A DNA stretch of 64,000 nt from Phascolarctos cinereus. Lineage: Eukaryota > Chordata > Mammalia > Diprotodontia > Phascolarctidae. A model generated the notes under the pieces. The model was not told the origin of the DNA, made no database searches, and worked only from the letters and a program-made list of their open reading frames with translations. The stretch lies in NCBI RefSeq assembly GCF_002099425.1, contig NW_018344105.1, positions 5,148,501-5,212,500 on the forward strand, given 5' to 3'. Of the stretch, positions 36,794-47,250 are shown one piece after another. The position numbers were made by a program, and so were the translations under genes. Each line of letters starts with the position of its first letter. Position 1 is the first letter of the stretch.

Positions 36794-37953
36794 CTGGAGG
36801 TCAAAGAACAGGAGAAAGGAAAATGGGTCAGAAAGGAAAGACCTCAGTCTGATGATGATGGACCAGAAATTCTGCCTTCAGAGTGAGGGTGGCCCAGTCT
36901 CAGGCCACTCCCCAGCTACAAAGGGCCCCCTGCCTCAGACTAACAGCAGGGCTTCTTCTGTCACACACTTAGTGTAAGACTATGTTTCACCTTCTAGCAT
37001 CCCCGCTACTCTCTAATCTCTATAATTATGTCTCCTTAGACCACAACATTCCAGGATTAAAGGGCCCTATCACATCTGGCAATCTAAGGAGTTTGCAGGT
37101 CCCTCCTGTCTGACCTTCTGCATTCTCACCACATAATATTCTATCTTTTAATACTCCTGCAGAAAGACAACATGCCTCAGTGGATCACAAATGCGAGCTC
37201 CAAATCCTGCCTCAGACAGAGGATTAATGTATAATCTCAGGCTAGAAACATAACTTCTGGGGGGCAGGTGGGCTCAGGTCTGGGGACCCCACTGCCTGCC
37301 GACACAGGGGACAGTCGAAGAGTCCAAGATGCCCAATAGTGAGAGGTAAGGATTTACCGAGAGAGAGAACACGGCGTAGTTCCTTACCTCCACACAGTTG
37401 GGCATCTGGAGGTCAAAGAACAGGAGAAAGGAAAATGGGTCAGAGGGGAAAGAGCTAAGTCTGATGACGACGGGCCAGAAATCCTGCTTTCAGAGCCCAC
37501 CAAGTGTTACTGTGGTACAGAAATCAAGTGCCTCCTAAGGGTGGCCTAGGCTCCCTACTCAGATCTGGTACCAGGCTTCCTGCAGACATCTGCACTTGCT
37601 ATAAACCCAGGTTTCACGTTCTACCACCACTTCTTCCCTCCAGACTCTGTCTTCTATTACGGCCTCCTGTGACATGCTAGCAATAAAGGGCCCTCTCTGA
37701 TCTAATATCTGAAAGTGATCCGAGATGCTACCTGGATGACACCTTGGGTTCTCAGTCTAACATCTTTCAGAAAGACCACAGGCTACAGTAGAAAGAAAAC
37801 TTTGTCTTCAAGCCCTGCCTCAGAAAGACACCAGTCACTGTATGACTTGGACTAGAAACCTAATCTCCTGGTGACATGCAGGGCATGGGTGGGCTGGGGG
37901 ATGGGGATAGTCGCAGAGTCCTAGATGTCCAACAGTGAGAGGTGAGGATTTAC

Positions 37954-38001
37954 CGAACTAGAGAACACGGCGTAGTTCCTTACCTCCACACAGTCGGGCA
38001 C
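37954..38001 (-). other. Splice-bounded cassette (unit near 37905)
   Basis: 48 nt between CCTCCAG and GTAAATCC. It matches 36746-36793 base for base over most of its length although the flanking unit sequence differs, which suggests local copying between units. Confidence 0.38.
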
Positions 38002-39225
38002 CTGGAGGTCAAAGAACAGGAGAAAGGAAAGGGGAAGAGAGAAAATCCAAAGTCTGTTGACGGAACAAGAAACCCTGCCTTCATACTCATGGTGACCACT
38101 GACAGGGCACCCCTAGTGTTACTACTGACTAGCCTGAGGCTGCTAACCAGCATCAAGGCCTCCTAAGGGAGACCTGTGGCCTGTCTAGGCCCGTCCTAGA
38201 CTCCCCACTCAGATCTAGCACCAGGCTTCCTTCAGACATTTGCTCTCACGATAAGCCCAAGTTCCACGTTCTAGCATCCCTCTCTAGACTCTGGCATCCT
38301 CTAATCTCTTATTATGTCTCCTCAGACAATGACATTCCAGCACTAAAGGACCAGATTCAATCGAACATGCTAAGGAGTTCTAAGGTGCCTCCTGCCTGAC
38401 ATTCTGGGAGCCTATGTTTGTATGTGGAAAGCCTGGCTCCTAGAAACTTCCCCTCTGGGTGGGGTGGCATGCAGGGTGGTAGGTGGGCTCTGGTCTGGGG
38501 ACCCTATCCTCCCTCTTTCGGCCGGGGACAGTTGCAGAGTCCTAGACACTCAACTGTGAGAGGCAAGGATTTACCGAGAGAGAGAAAACGGCATAGCTCC
38601 TTACCTCCACACAGCTGAGCACCCGGAGATCAAAGAACAGGAGAAAGGAAAATGGAGAAGGGAAATCCTAAGCCCAATGACGGGCTTCAGAGCAAGGGTG
38701 GCTAGCGATGTTGGTGGTGTGTGGACTCAGGTCACTCACCAGCATCAAGGGCTTTCCAAGGAAGAGCAGCGGCACCTGGTCTAGACTCTAGACTCAGATC
38801 TAGCACTAGGGTTCCTTCAGATACGCCCAAATTTCAGTTCTAACATCTCTCTCTCCAGACTCTCATGTTCTCTAATCTCCACTATATCTTCTCAGATAGG
38901 GCTATTCCAGGACAAAAGAACTCTAGAATATCTAACATTCTAGTGTTCTAAGGTGCCTTCTCCCTGACACTGTGTTCTCCTGATCTGACATCCTAGCTTA
39001 TAATACTCCCTCAGAAAGACCATAAGCCTCAGTGGACAGGAAACCCTGGCTTTTAGTCTTTCTGGAGACAGACACAAAGTTACTGTGTGACCTTGTGCTA
39101 GAAACTAAACCCAAGATTGGACCTCAGGTTCTAGGTGTGCCCAGATCTGGGGACCTCACTACCTTCTGCCACTGGGGACAGTTGCAGAGTCCTAGATGCT
39201 CAATTGGTAGAGGCAAGAAATATAC

Positions 39226-39270
39226 CAAGAGAGAACACAGCATATTTCTTGCCTCTACACAGTCGGGCAC
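39226..39270 (-). other. Splice-bounded cassette (unit near 39175)
   Basis: Minus strand: GATCTCCAG acceptor, 45 nt reading VPDCVEARNMLCSLL, then the donor GTATATTTC (A to T at donor position 4). Confidence 0.37.
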
Positions 39271-39826
39271 CTGGAGATCAAAGAACAGGAGAAAGGAAAT
39301 GGAGAACAAGGAGGAAACCTAAATTCTCTGATGGGACCAGAAATGCTGCCTTCACACTGAGGGTGTTCATTCACAAAAGTAAGCCTAGTGTCCCTGTTGC
39401 ACAGCCTGAGGTCACTGACCAGCATCCATGGGCTCCTAAGGAAGACCTGTGGCCCCTGCCCTGGACTCCCCATTCAGATCTAGCACCAGGGTTCCTGCAG
39501 ACATTTGCACTTACCATAAGCCCAAGTTCCACGTCCTAGCATCCCTCCCTCCAGACTCTGGTATTCTCTAATCTGTTTGTCTCCTTAAACAATGACAGAC
39601 CCACACTAACAGACCCTATTAAATCTAACCTCATGTGGTATTCTAAGGGGCCTCCTGACACTGTGTTCTCATGGTCTAACATCCTATATTCTAATGTGCC
39701 TCAGTGAATGGTGAAACCCGGGCTTCTTGTTGTGTGTCAGAGAAATCCAGTCACAGTGTGAGCTCTGCACTAACGCAGTCAACTCTCAGAGCTTCTAACT
39801 ACCAAGGTGCAAGTTGTACGCGTGTG

Positions 39827-39914
39827 CACGCACGTGGATGTGTGCGGTGCCATGTGCACACACGTGTGTGCACGCACGTGGATGTGTGCGGTGCCATGTG
39901 CACACACGTGTGTG
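39827..39914. repeat. 44-bp tandem duplication, alternating purine-pyrimidine
   Basis: Two identical 44-bp copies start at 39827 and 39871 (CACGCACGTGGATGTGTGCG...GTGCACACACGTGTGTG). Long alternating purine-pyrimidine runs make it a candidate Z-DNA-forming tract, and each copy carries CACGTG-like E-boxes. It lies in the G-rich leader of the unit near 39965. Confidence 0.92.
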
Positions 39915-41090
39915 CATGTGCTGCAGGCTGGCTCAGGACTGGGTTCCCTACTCCCTCTTGTGGCAGGGGGATGGTAGCAGTCTCAGATGCTCAACTGTGA
40001 GTGGTGAGAAATTTACCAAGACACAACATGGCACCTTCTCACCTCTACACAGTTGGGCACCTGGAGGTCAAATAACTGGTACAGGCGGAAACCTAAGTCT
40101 ACTGATGGGACCAGAAATCTTGTCACCAGACTGAGGTTGGCCAGTCAGAGCATTAACCTGATCCTGCTGCTGCACAGCCTGAGACCAGGAGCCAGCATGG
40201 CAGGCTTCTTAAGGGAGACACACACATCATACAAGCTCAGGTTCCATGTTCTGGAATCCCTCCCTCTAGTCTCAGGTTTTCTCTGGTCTCTGTTCTAGTA
40301 TCTCTTCAGATCCTGACCTTCCGGGACTGAAAGATGCCATCACATACAATGTTCTGCTCTGCAATCCAGCCAGCCTCTGATACTGTTTTCAGGACCTATG
40401 AGTCGACATCTTCTAATGCTCCTTCCAAGAGATAATGTCTCAATAGAAGAACAGGAAACCACAGCTTCCAGGTCTGCCTCAGACAGTCTGTAACATGGGA
40501 TCTGTCACTCAGCTCTGCCTCACAGTCACATGCCCAATTCAAGACAGCTCAGGCCTGGGGGCAGGGGCAGAAGATGGGGGTCCCTACTTCTTGCTCATCT
40601 CATGGACAGCAGCACAGCCCTAGATGCCAGACTATAAGGGAGGAGACAATCAGCTGCAAAAACATGGCATCTTTTCTCCCTCTATGCTGCCAACTGCCAA
40701 GTACAGGAGGAAGTGAAAGGGGACGCAAGGTACACCCTCAAAGTTCAATGACGGCACCACCAGAGGGCAGCCAATGGTACAAGGAATTCTGTTCGGCTGC
40801 TTCACTGCTGAAGGCCAGTAACAAGGATGTGTGCCCGCTAGGGAAGATCCTTGGCTCTCGTCGTCTGCTCCTTTCTCATCCCTAAAGCCAGGCCCCATTC
40901 AGACATGCACTCACTAGAAGCCGATAAACCCATTCTCTGCCCCCATCTACGCTCTCAAAATTGGTTCAATCTCTTCTTCCCGGTTCTGACTGGCCTTATT
41001 CTATGTTCTAAGGTCTCACCCTGCCAGCTCTGACACTGTGTGCCCGCTCACCCACCTCTGGCACACCGGGTGCTATATTTGGTTTTTTTC

Positions 41091-41246
41091 CCTTTTTTTT
41101 TTTTTAGGCAATTGGGGTTAAGTGACTTGCCCAGGGTCACACAGGTAGTAAGTGTCAAGTGTTTGGTCTGAGGCCGGATTTGAACTCTGGTCCTCCTGAC
41201 TTCAGGGCCGGTGCTCTATCCACTGTGCCACCTAGCTGCCCCCCCC
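41091..41246 (-). mobile_element. Full-length marsupial tRNA-type SINE
   Basis: Reverse orientation: a poly(T) at 41091-41104, the GTTAAGTGACTTGCCCAGGG tail, a B-box-like GGATTTGAACTC and the head CCACCTAGCTGCCCC. It lies inside array section D. Confidence 0.93.
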
Positions 41247-43233
41247 AGGTGCTATATTTTAAGGCCTGTATTCTCAGCTGTTTACACCTATTTCTACTGT
41301 TCTTGCTCTGACAAATCTGTACTGCACAGTCTAAGTATGGTATACGCCCTGTCACCTCTGACACCCTATAGTCTACATACTATGGTCATTCTTTTGTGTT
41401 CTAATATTACATGCCTAATGGCAGAAGGTCCCTCCATCCAGATGCTGCCACTTGCGTTTCATCTTCTCAAATCCCTCCCTCCTACCTGGGGCATTTTGTT
41501 CTAGTATTTTTCTAGGTCCGGGGCCCTGCCCAGCTGACCATTCCTTGTTTCAGAGTTTTTTTCCTGGCTATAACCTTCTTTGTTCTAAGGCCTTTTCCTC
41601 CTCTGACACCTTCTGTTCCAAGCTTGTCCTCAAGTTAGCTCAGTCTAGTTCACTGAGACTCGACCTTGGAGTCATGTGGACCTCACATGTCATGGACATG
41701 ACCCCACATGGACAGCCTGTCACTCATGTGGTCACTCTGTGACCAGGTAAGACACAACACCTTCTACACTGTCTGGCCCTTGAAGGTTCAAGTGACTGAA
41801 TGAGGAAAGGTGACCCCAAAGGAAGAAAACATTCAATCACTTGACAGGCCAGGAAATCCTGTCTTCAGACAGAGCATTACTGGTGCTGGGGTCACTTTTG
41901 TGCTGCCTCTGCATGGCCGGGTGTCACCAGAGAATCTTTGGCCCCTGCCCCAGACTCCCCACTGAGAATGACTCTCCACTCATCAACACTGTGTTCTAGA
42001 GATTCTTCTTGATGCGATATTCTGTTCTAAGAAACTTTCCAGCTCTTGCATCCCTAGAAGCTTGAAGACTCTGATATTCTGTGGGCCAGACACCCCTTTA
42101 ATCTAGCCTTCTAAAAGCAGTCTGGATAGTGACTTCATATTGGAGTAACAGAGACCTTCCTTCAAATCCTATCTCAGGCACGTATTGTGTGAGCCTGGCA
42201 AGACATTTAACCTCCCAGAGGCCCAGGGGACATTTTAAGACTAAAACTTACCTCTCAGGACAGGCAGGGGGAAGTGTCCAGTGTCTAAGTATGCTCAGGC
42301 CTCAAGGCCCTGCTCCTTCTTCAGGCTGGAGCCAATCACAAAGTCGATGACGACTGACTGTAAGAGAAAGGACAGTTAGTTAACAGTGTACTACATCCTC
42401 AGCCCTCTCTAGTCACCCTTCTCATCTCTGACAGTCAGAGCTTACATTCAAATGACCCACCCCACCAGTCACTGACACTGTGCTCCATGGCTTGATGTCC
42501 CTTTAGGCTGTGTCGTTCTATGTCTTTGTTCCAGGGTTCCTTTCTGGATCTGTTCTAATGTTCCTACCTCAAGTGAACACAGCCTAATACAGAGAGATCT
42601 GACCTTGGAGTCAGCTGGACCTTGCTTGACATCCCACCACTGAGACACATGGTAGCTGTGTGATCAGGGCAAGACAATTAAAGGGCCCAGGAAACTCTCC
42701 CTGACTATCAGTTAGAGGCATGGGGGGCTGGAGATGTAGGCAGGATCCAGGTGCACTGATGCCCAGATTCCCTCCTTTCTCCTAAAACTGGGCATAGTAG
42801 CAGAGCCCTAGATGCCAGGCAGTGAGAAAAGAGTGAGTTGGCTGAGAGAACCCAACATTCTCAACTGCCTCTACACTGCCAGGTACCCAGAAGAGAAAGT
42901 GCCTGAGGAGGGTTGAAGGGGAAAAGCCCAAGTTCAGTGATGGAATAGGAAATCCTGAGAGAGAACACAGCGTCTTCCCCACCTCTATACTGTGGGGCAC
43001 CTAGAGGTCAGAGAATAAGGGGAAAGAAAAGAGGCAGCCGAGGGACCCAAGTCCAGCGGTGGGGCTGGAAAGCCTGCCTGCAGCCTGAGGGTGCTCAGTG
43101 GTGGGCTGATCCCAGGACTGCCTTTGCACAGCCTGAGGCCATCAAAGAAGATCACGGCCCCTACTCTGATCTGGCTCAGCTATGCACTTGCTACATGCTC
43201 AATTCCCATGTTCTAAGATCCCTCCTTCTAGAA

Positions 43234-43414
43234 CAGAGGTTCTGAACCTTTTTTGTATCACGGATCTCTTCGGCAGTCTGCTGAGCCTCTCAGAACCATG
43301 TTTTTAAATGCATAAAATAAACTACATTGGATTACAAAAGAAATCAGTTACGATGGAAAATGTCCCTCAAAACACTAAAAAACAATTTCCTGGACAGAAG
43401 GTTAAAAACCCCTG
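43234..43414. mobile_element. Short nonautonomous hAT-type element
   Basis: Ends CAGAGGTTCTGAACCTTTTT and AAGGTTAAAAACCCCTG are imperfect inverted repeats. The interior (GGATCTCTTCGGCAGTCTG, TTTTTAAATGCATAAAATA, GGATTACAAA) matches a common mammalian hAT-Charlie-like nonautonomous family. Flanking 8-mers TTCTAGAA and CTGTAGAT are only weakly alike, as expected of an old copy. Confidence 0.7.
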
Positions 43415-45517
43415 CTGTAGATACTGACACACGCTGCAGCTTGTGTTCTAGGCCTTGAGATTCTGACGTCCCAATCCCAAAGGAGCCTTCTAGTGCTAAA
43501 ATTTTGTCTTCTATCATCTCTCGTGTCTCTGACCCTGTGTCTGAGGGGCCTTCTTGGTCTGACATTTTAAATGCTAAAGTGTTCTCTTACTTCATAGACT
43601 GAGACATTGCCTTAAGTCAGGAAAACCTAGAAAAGGCCTGCCTCAGACTGACAGTCACTGTTTGACTGTCCCCTAGTCCCTTAACATCTTGGTAGCCCTG
43701 GTAACAGCCAAAGGGCAGGGGTGGTGTCCAGAGTCCGGGGCGCTCAGAACCAGGGCCTGGATCCACCCTTAGGTGAGGAACAGTAGCAGAGCCCTAGATG
43801 CTCACCTACAAGAGTCCAGAACATTCCTACATAGCAAGCTATCTCTCCTACCTTTATGCTGCCAGGTACGTGGAGGCCAAAGCACTGAAGGCGGAAAGTG
43901 GAGGGGACTGAACCATAATTCTGAGAATGAGGACTGAGGAAATCCCACACCCAGGGGACTGCCTGCTGCTGCTGCATAGCCTAAGGTCACTACAAAGTAG
44001 CCTCTCAAGGAAGATCCTTGCCACCTGTCCTCATCTCCCCACTAGGCCCAACCTCAGGCCCCTTCAGACAGAGCCTTGCAGACAGAGCCTCAAGGGTCCC
44101 TCCCTTTAGGTTCTGAGGTCCCTCCCACCCCCGGCACACAGCAGAGTGCCACAGATGGCAGGGAGAGAACTTAGAACAAGAACTCAGAGAATTCTAGCCC
44201 AAAGTAATGGCAGAAGAAAGAGTTTGGGGTTCAACGTTGAGGTTCCTCCTTCCTGGTTTTTTTAAGTTCTAGGCTATGTCCCTCCTGACACTGATAGCTT
44301 GTATTGCAGGTTTTAAGAGCCCTTTTCCCCATTCCCGTAGTTTATATTCTATTGTTAATTCAGACGCTGACATTCTACATTCTAAGTACTTCGGCGGCTC
44401 TCACCTTCTCTTCCTTGGGGCCTTCCACTTCTGTTTGTTCTAACTCTTCCCCATATGTCAGCATAGCTTAGCTGCCAGCTTGGCCCTGGAGCTGAAGACC
44501 TGATCTTCAGTCCTACGTCTGACTCATACTTATTGTGTGACCTTAAGCAGGTCACTTACCCTAATAATGGCCCAGGCAAATCTCCAAGACTACAACTTAC
44601 TTCTGGAGGCAAGAGAACTTCAGCTGACGGTGCCTTCCTTCAGCAGCATGGCCCCTCGACGTCTGATTGACCCCCTTCATTCTTCTGGGCACTGAAGGAG
44701 AAAACGGAGAGAGGAAGTAACTATGGGGAAAAGGGGAGCCAGTGATAGGGGCATTCTAGTGCTACTGATACACAGCCTGAGGCCACTCATGAGGAGCAGA
44801 GTCCTAGGGAAGCTTCCTGCCAACCACCCAACTCTCTACCCTGGCTGCAGCATGCACCTGACTCCTGGCTTCAATTCCAAACTCTATGTTCTGGAATCCC
44901 TCCGTCCATCCTTGGACATGCTTTGCCACATTCCAACACCTTTCCCTCCTGGTTCCAACAACCTCTTCTGCGTATCTTATCCTGCGTTCTCACCTCCCTC
45001 CCCCCAGGCTTGGACCCTGTGTCCCATATTCTCCCTTCTGGTTTCCACACTATGGGTGGCGTATCCTTAAAGTCCTCTATGATCAGACATGGTTTGCTAT
45101 GTGCTAAGGAATTCCCCTCACTGCCCCCTCTCCCCTGAATTCAGACTGAGAATTCTATGTTCTCAGTTTCATTTCTCCTGACTCTGCCCCTCTCTGAAAC
45201 ATGGCCTAACCTTCCTCTCTCTTCACTAGTTCTAATGCTCTATGATCTACCTTTGAACATTCTTCCTGCCTGGGCTCCTCTGGGTCTAACGTTCTCAGTT
45301 CCCTCCCTCCCATTTCTGACCACGTCTCTGATTCTCCTGGCTCTGACACTCACTGTTCCCTATTTTACCACTCTGGCTTGAATGCCCCATGTGGCCACCT
45401 ACCCAGAAAGTCAACTCCCTGTTCCCATGACCCTGGGCTCTCACACTCCACTGTCTCTTCTGGTCTAATGTCCTTTCTGTAGCCAAAGCCCCTCTAAGTT
45501 CAATCTTTTATTGCTCT

Positions 45518-45671
45518 GGGGGCAGCTAGGTGGCGCAGTAGATAGAGCACCAGCCCTAAACTCAGGAGGACCTGAGTTCAAATCCAGCCTCAGACCAAAC
45601 ACCTGACATCAGTTGTGTGACCCTGGGCAAGTTACTTAACCCCAACTGCCTAATATAAAATAAAATAAAAA
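45518..45671 (+). mobile_element. Full-length marsupial tRNA-type SINE
   Basis: Starts GGGGCAGCTAGGTGGCGCAG, with an A box (TAGATAGAGCACC), B box (GAGTTCAAATCC), tail GACCCTGGGCAAGTTAC and an A-rich end (AATATAAAATAAAATAAAA). Target duplication TATTGCTCT (45509-45517) / TATTGTTCT (45672-45680), one mismatch. Confidence 0.95.
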
Positions 45672-45957
45672 TATTGTTCTGCTTCTGACTCTATCCTTCT
45701 GACTTGGCCATTTCTATTCTAACACTCCTTCCTCTAGTCTGTACCCAACCTTGGAGTCAGCTGGACACCTGACACGTGGCAACTGAGGAACCAGAAGAAG
45801 ACACTGTGCTGCCGAGCGGCCAAGGCAATTCCCTAAGACGGGGCCAGGGAAGTGTAGAGTGGGCAAGTGGGCTCACACCTGGGATTAATGCTCCCTCTTC
45901 AGGCAGGGTCCAGTAGAAGAGCCCTCGATGCTCGACAGTAAGAGAAGGGAGAATTAC

Positions 45958-46002
45958 CTGACAGAACACAGCATTTTCACCCCTCTCTACACTGTCGGGC
46001 AC
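45958..46002 (-). other. Splice-bounded cassette (unit near 45895)
   Basis: Minus strand: TTTCTCATCCAG acceptor, 45 nt reading VPDSVERGENAVFCQ, then CAG|GTAATTCTCC. One of the best copies in the otherwise decayed section D. Confidence 0.38.
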
Positions 46003-46066
46003 CTGGATGAGAAAGTAGGGGAAGAAAGGTGGAGGGATGAGCAGTAGGAATTCTAAGAAAGATCCA

Positions 46067-47068
46067 GAGTCCAAGCTGCCTGACTGAGAGAGAAAGGACA
46101 GTTACCTAATGAAGAACCATCTCCCTATCTGCCCCCCACCCCCACTACCAAGAGCCAGAATGTGGAGAGGAAGGAAGTGGGGGTGGGGGAAACCAAAGGC
46201 AGGACAGAAGGTTCCCAGTGGTGGGGTGACCTAGTGCTACTGCTGCCTCCCAGAGAAGATCCTTGCTCACCCCCTGACCTGAACTCCACACTCAAGTCAA
46301 GCGCCAGGCTTCCTTCAGACACACACACGCAACACGCCCCAATTCCACATCCCAAGGTCTTTCCATCTAGACACTGACACTCTGTGCCCTATGCAATGTC
46401 CCTTCAGCCTCAGACACACATGAAGGAATCTTCTACTTTGTTTTCTAAACTCTCACCTGTGTCTGATATCTGGTGTATGAAGGGTTTTCCAGGCCTGCCA
46501 TCCTATGTTCTAAGGCCCTTTCAACTCTTACCTTCTCCTTCATGGGACCCTTTGGGCTCTGATATTCTGTGTTCTAAGGGCCTTCCACTATGCCAAGTTC
46601 TAATGTTCCTTCCAGGACAAAACGCAGCCTCGTGGCTGGAGACTTGGCCTTGCAGTAAGAAAGACTAACTGACTCTAAGACACAATGACTGGGTGACCCT
46701 GGGCAAGTCATTTAACATCTTGAGGGAGCCAGGCAACTCTGAAAATGTACCTTAAAGCCAGGGAACCGGTCAGGGGGGCAAGGTGCTGTCCATGCAGATC
46801 CAGGCCCAGGGACCATCCTGTTCCTCAGGCTGGGTCCAGGTACAGAGTCCTACATGCTCACCAGGGAGAGATGAAAAAGTTAGTTGAGAAAGAGGGGTGG
46901 GGCGCTAAAGGAGAGAACCCCAGACCAGAAATGGAGCAGGAAAACGAAGGAGGTGAGTAGGACAAGATACTTACATCTCAGTATTCTGGGCCACTCTAAG
47001 AAGACAACTTCCAGCCAGGGGTCATCGGTGGCAGTGTGCAGTGGGGCTTGGGCTCAGGCCCAGGGGCT
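46067..47068 (+). repeat. ~1-kb duplicated block, copy 2 (partner 20812-21825)
   Basis: Second copy, differing by scattered substitutions and a short deletion near 46247. The right breakpoint is graded: similarity falls from 46990 onward as ordinary unit homology takes over. Confidence 0.9.
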
Positions 47069-47099
47069 GATGTTCAACTGGGAGAGAAGTCAAAGCTAC

Positions 47100-47148
47100 C
47101 TGACAGAATATGTATGGTATGCTCACTCCCCTCTACGCTGCCAGGCAC
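47100..47148 (-). other. Splice-bounded cassette nearest the promoter-like segment
   Basis: Minus strand: TTTTTCATCCAG acceptor, 49 nt, CAG|GTAGCTTTG donor. If the promoter at 49.3 kb is real, this is the first well-kept cassette about 2.1 kb downstream. Confidence 0.36.
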
Positions 47149-47171
47149 CTGGATGAAAAAGTTCAGGAGAG

Positions 47172-47250
47172 ATAGGAGTGAAAGGAAGGAGGAAAGAGGA
47201 AGGGAGGAAGGAGGGAAGGAAGGAAGGAAGGGAAGGAGGGAGGAAAGGCA
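47172..47250. repeat. (GGAA)n purine microsatellite
   Basis: An imperfect GGAA/GGGA run on + next to the well-kept cassette at 47100-47148. In minus-strand reading this is a long pyrimidine tract immediately upstream of that cassette's acceptor AG. Confidence 0.9.

Larger units (their letters stand above)
36735..38040. repeat. Homogenised core segments in three successive units
   Basis: The ~110-bp stretches starting near 36735, 37345 and 37945 (GAGGTAAGGATTTACCGA...GGCGTAGTTCCTTACCTCC...GGTCAAAGAACAGGAGAAAG) are almost identical, while the sequence between them is much more diverged. The pattern fits short-tract gene conversion or selection on the core. Confidence 0.7.
23031..40560. repeat. 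Array section C: compact ~0.65-kb units
   Basis: Cores begin near 23140, 23800, 24530, 25200, 25950, 26605, 27350, 27885, 28590, 28885, 29225, 29985, 30730, 31145, 31770, 32025, 32685, 33370, 34040, 34680, 35335, 36005, 36695, 37305, 37905, 38525, 39175 and 39965. Spacing is mostly 600-750 bp because the minirepeat spacer is nearly absent. The order CCTCAGACAGACAC...CACTGTGTGACC, GGGACAGTAGCAGAGTCC, GAACACGGCATATTTC, CACTCAGATCTAGCACC and GACAATGACATTCCAGCAC recurs in most units. This is the youngest-looking and most regular part of the array. Confidence 0.88.

Noticed and set aside
404-40080. Plus-strand exon in the core (CCTCCTGATGCAG|GGGACAG... to GAGAG|GTAAGG or GAAAG|GTGAGA)
   Set aside because: A few units have a good pair (near 1524, 6375, 36695, 37305), but most have GGCAAG, GAAGGG or other non-donor sequence at the 3' side, so the signal does not persist as the minus-strand one does.
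45518-45671. tRNA gene suggested by A and B box sequences
   Set aside because: The boxes belong to the tRNA-derived SINE head. No cloverleaf or acceptor stem can be drawn, and the SINE tail and target duplication are present. The same applies to the other SINE copies.
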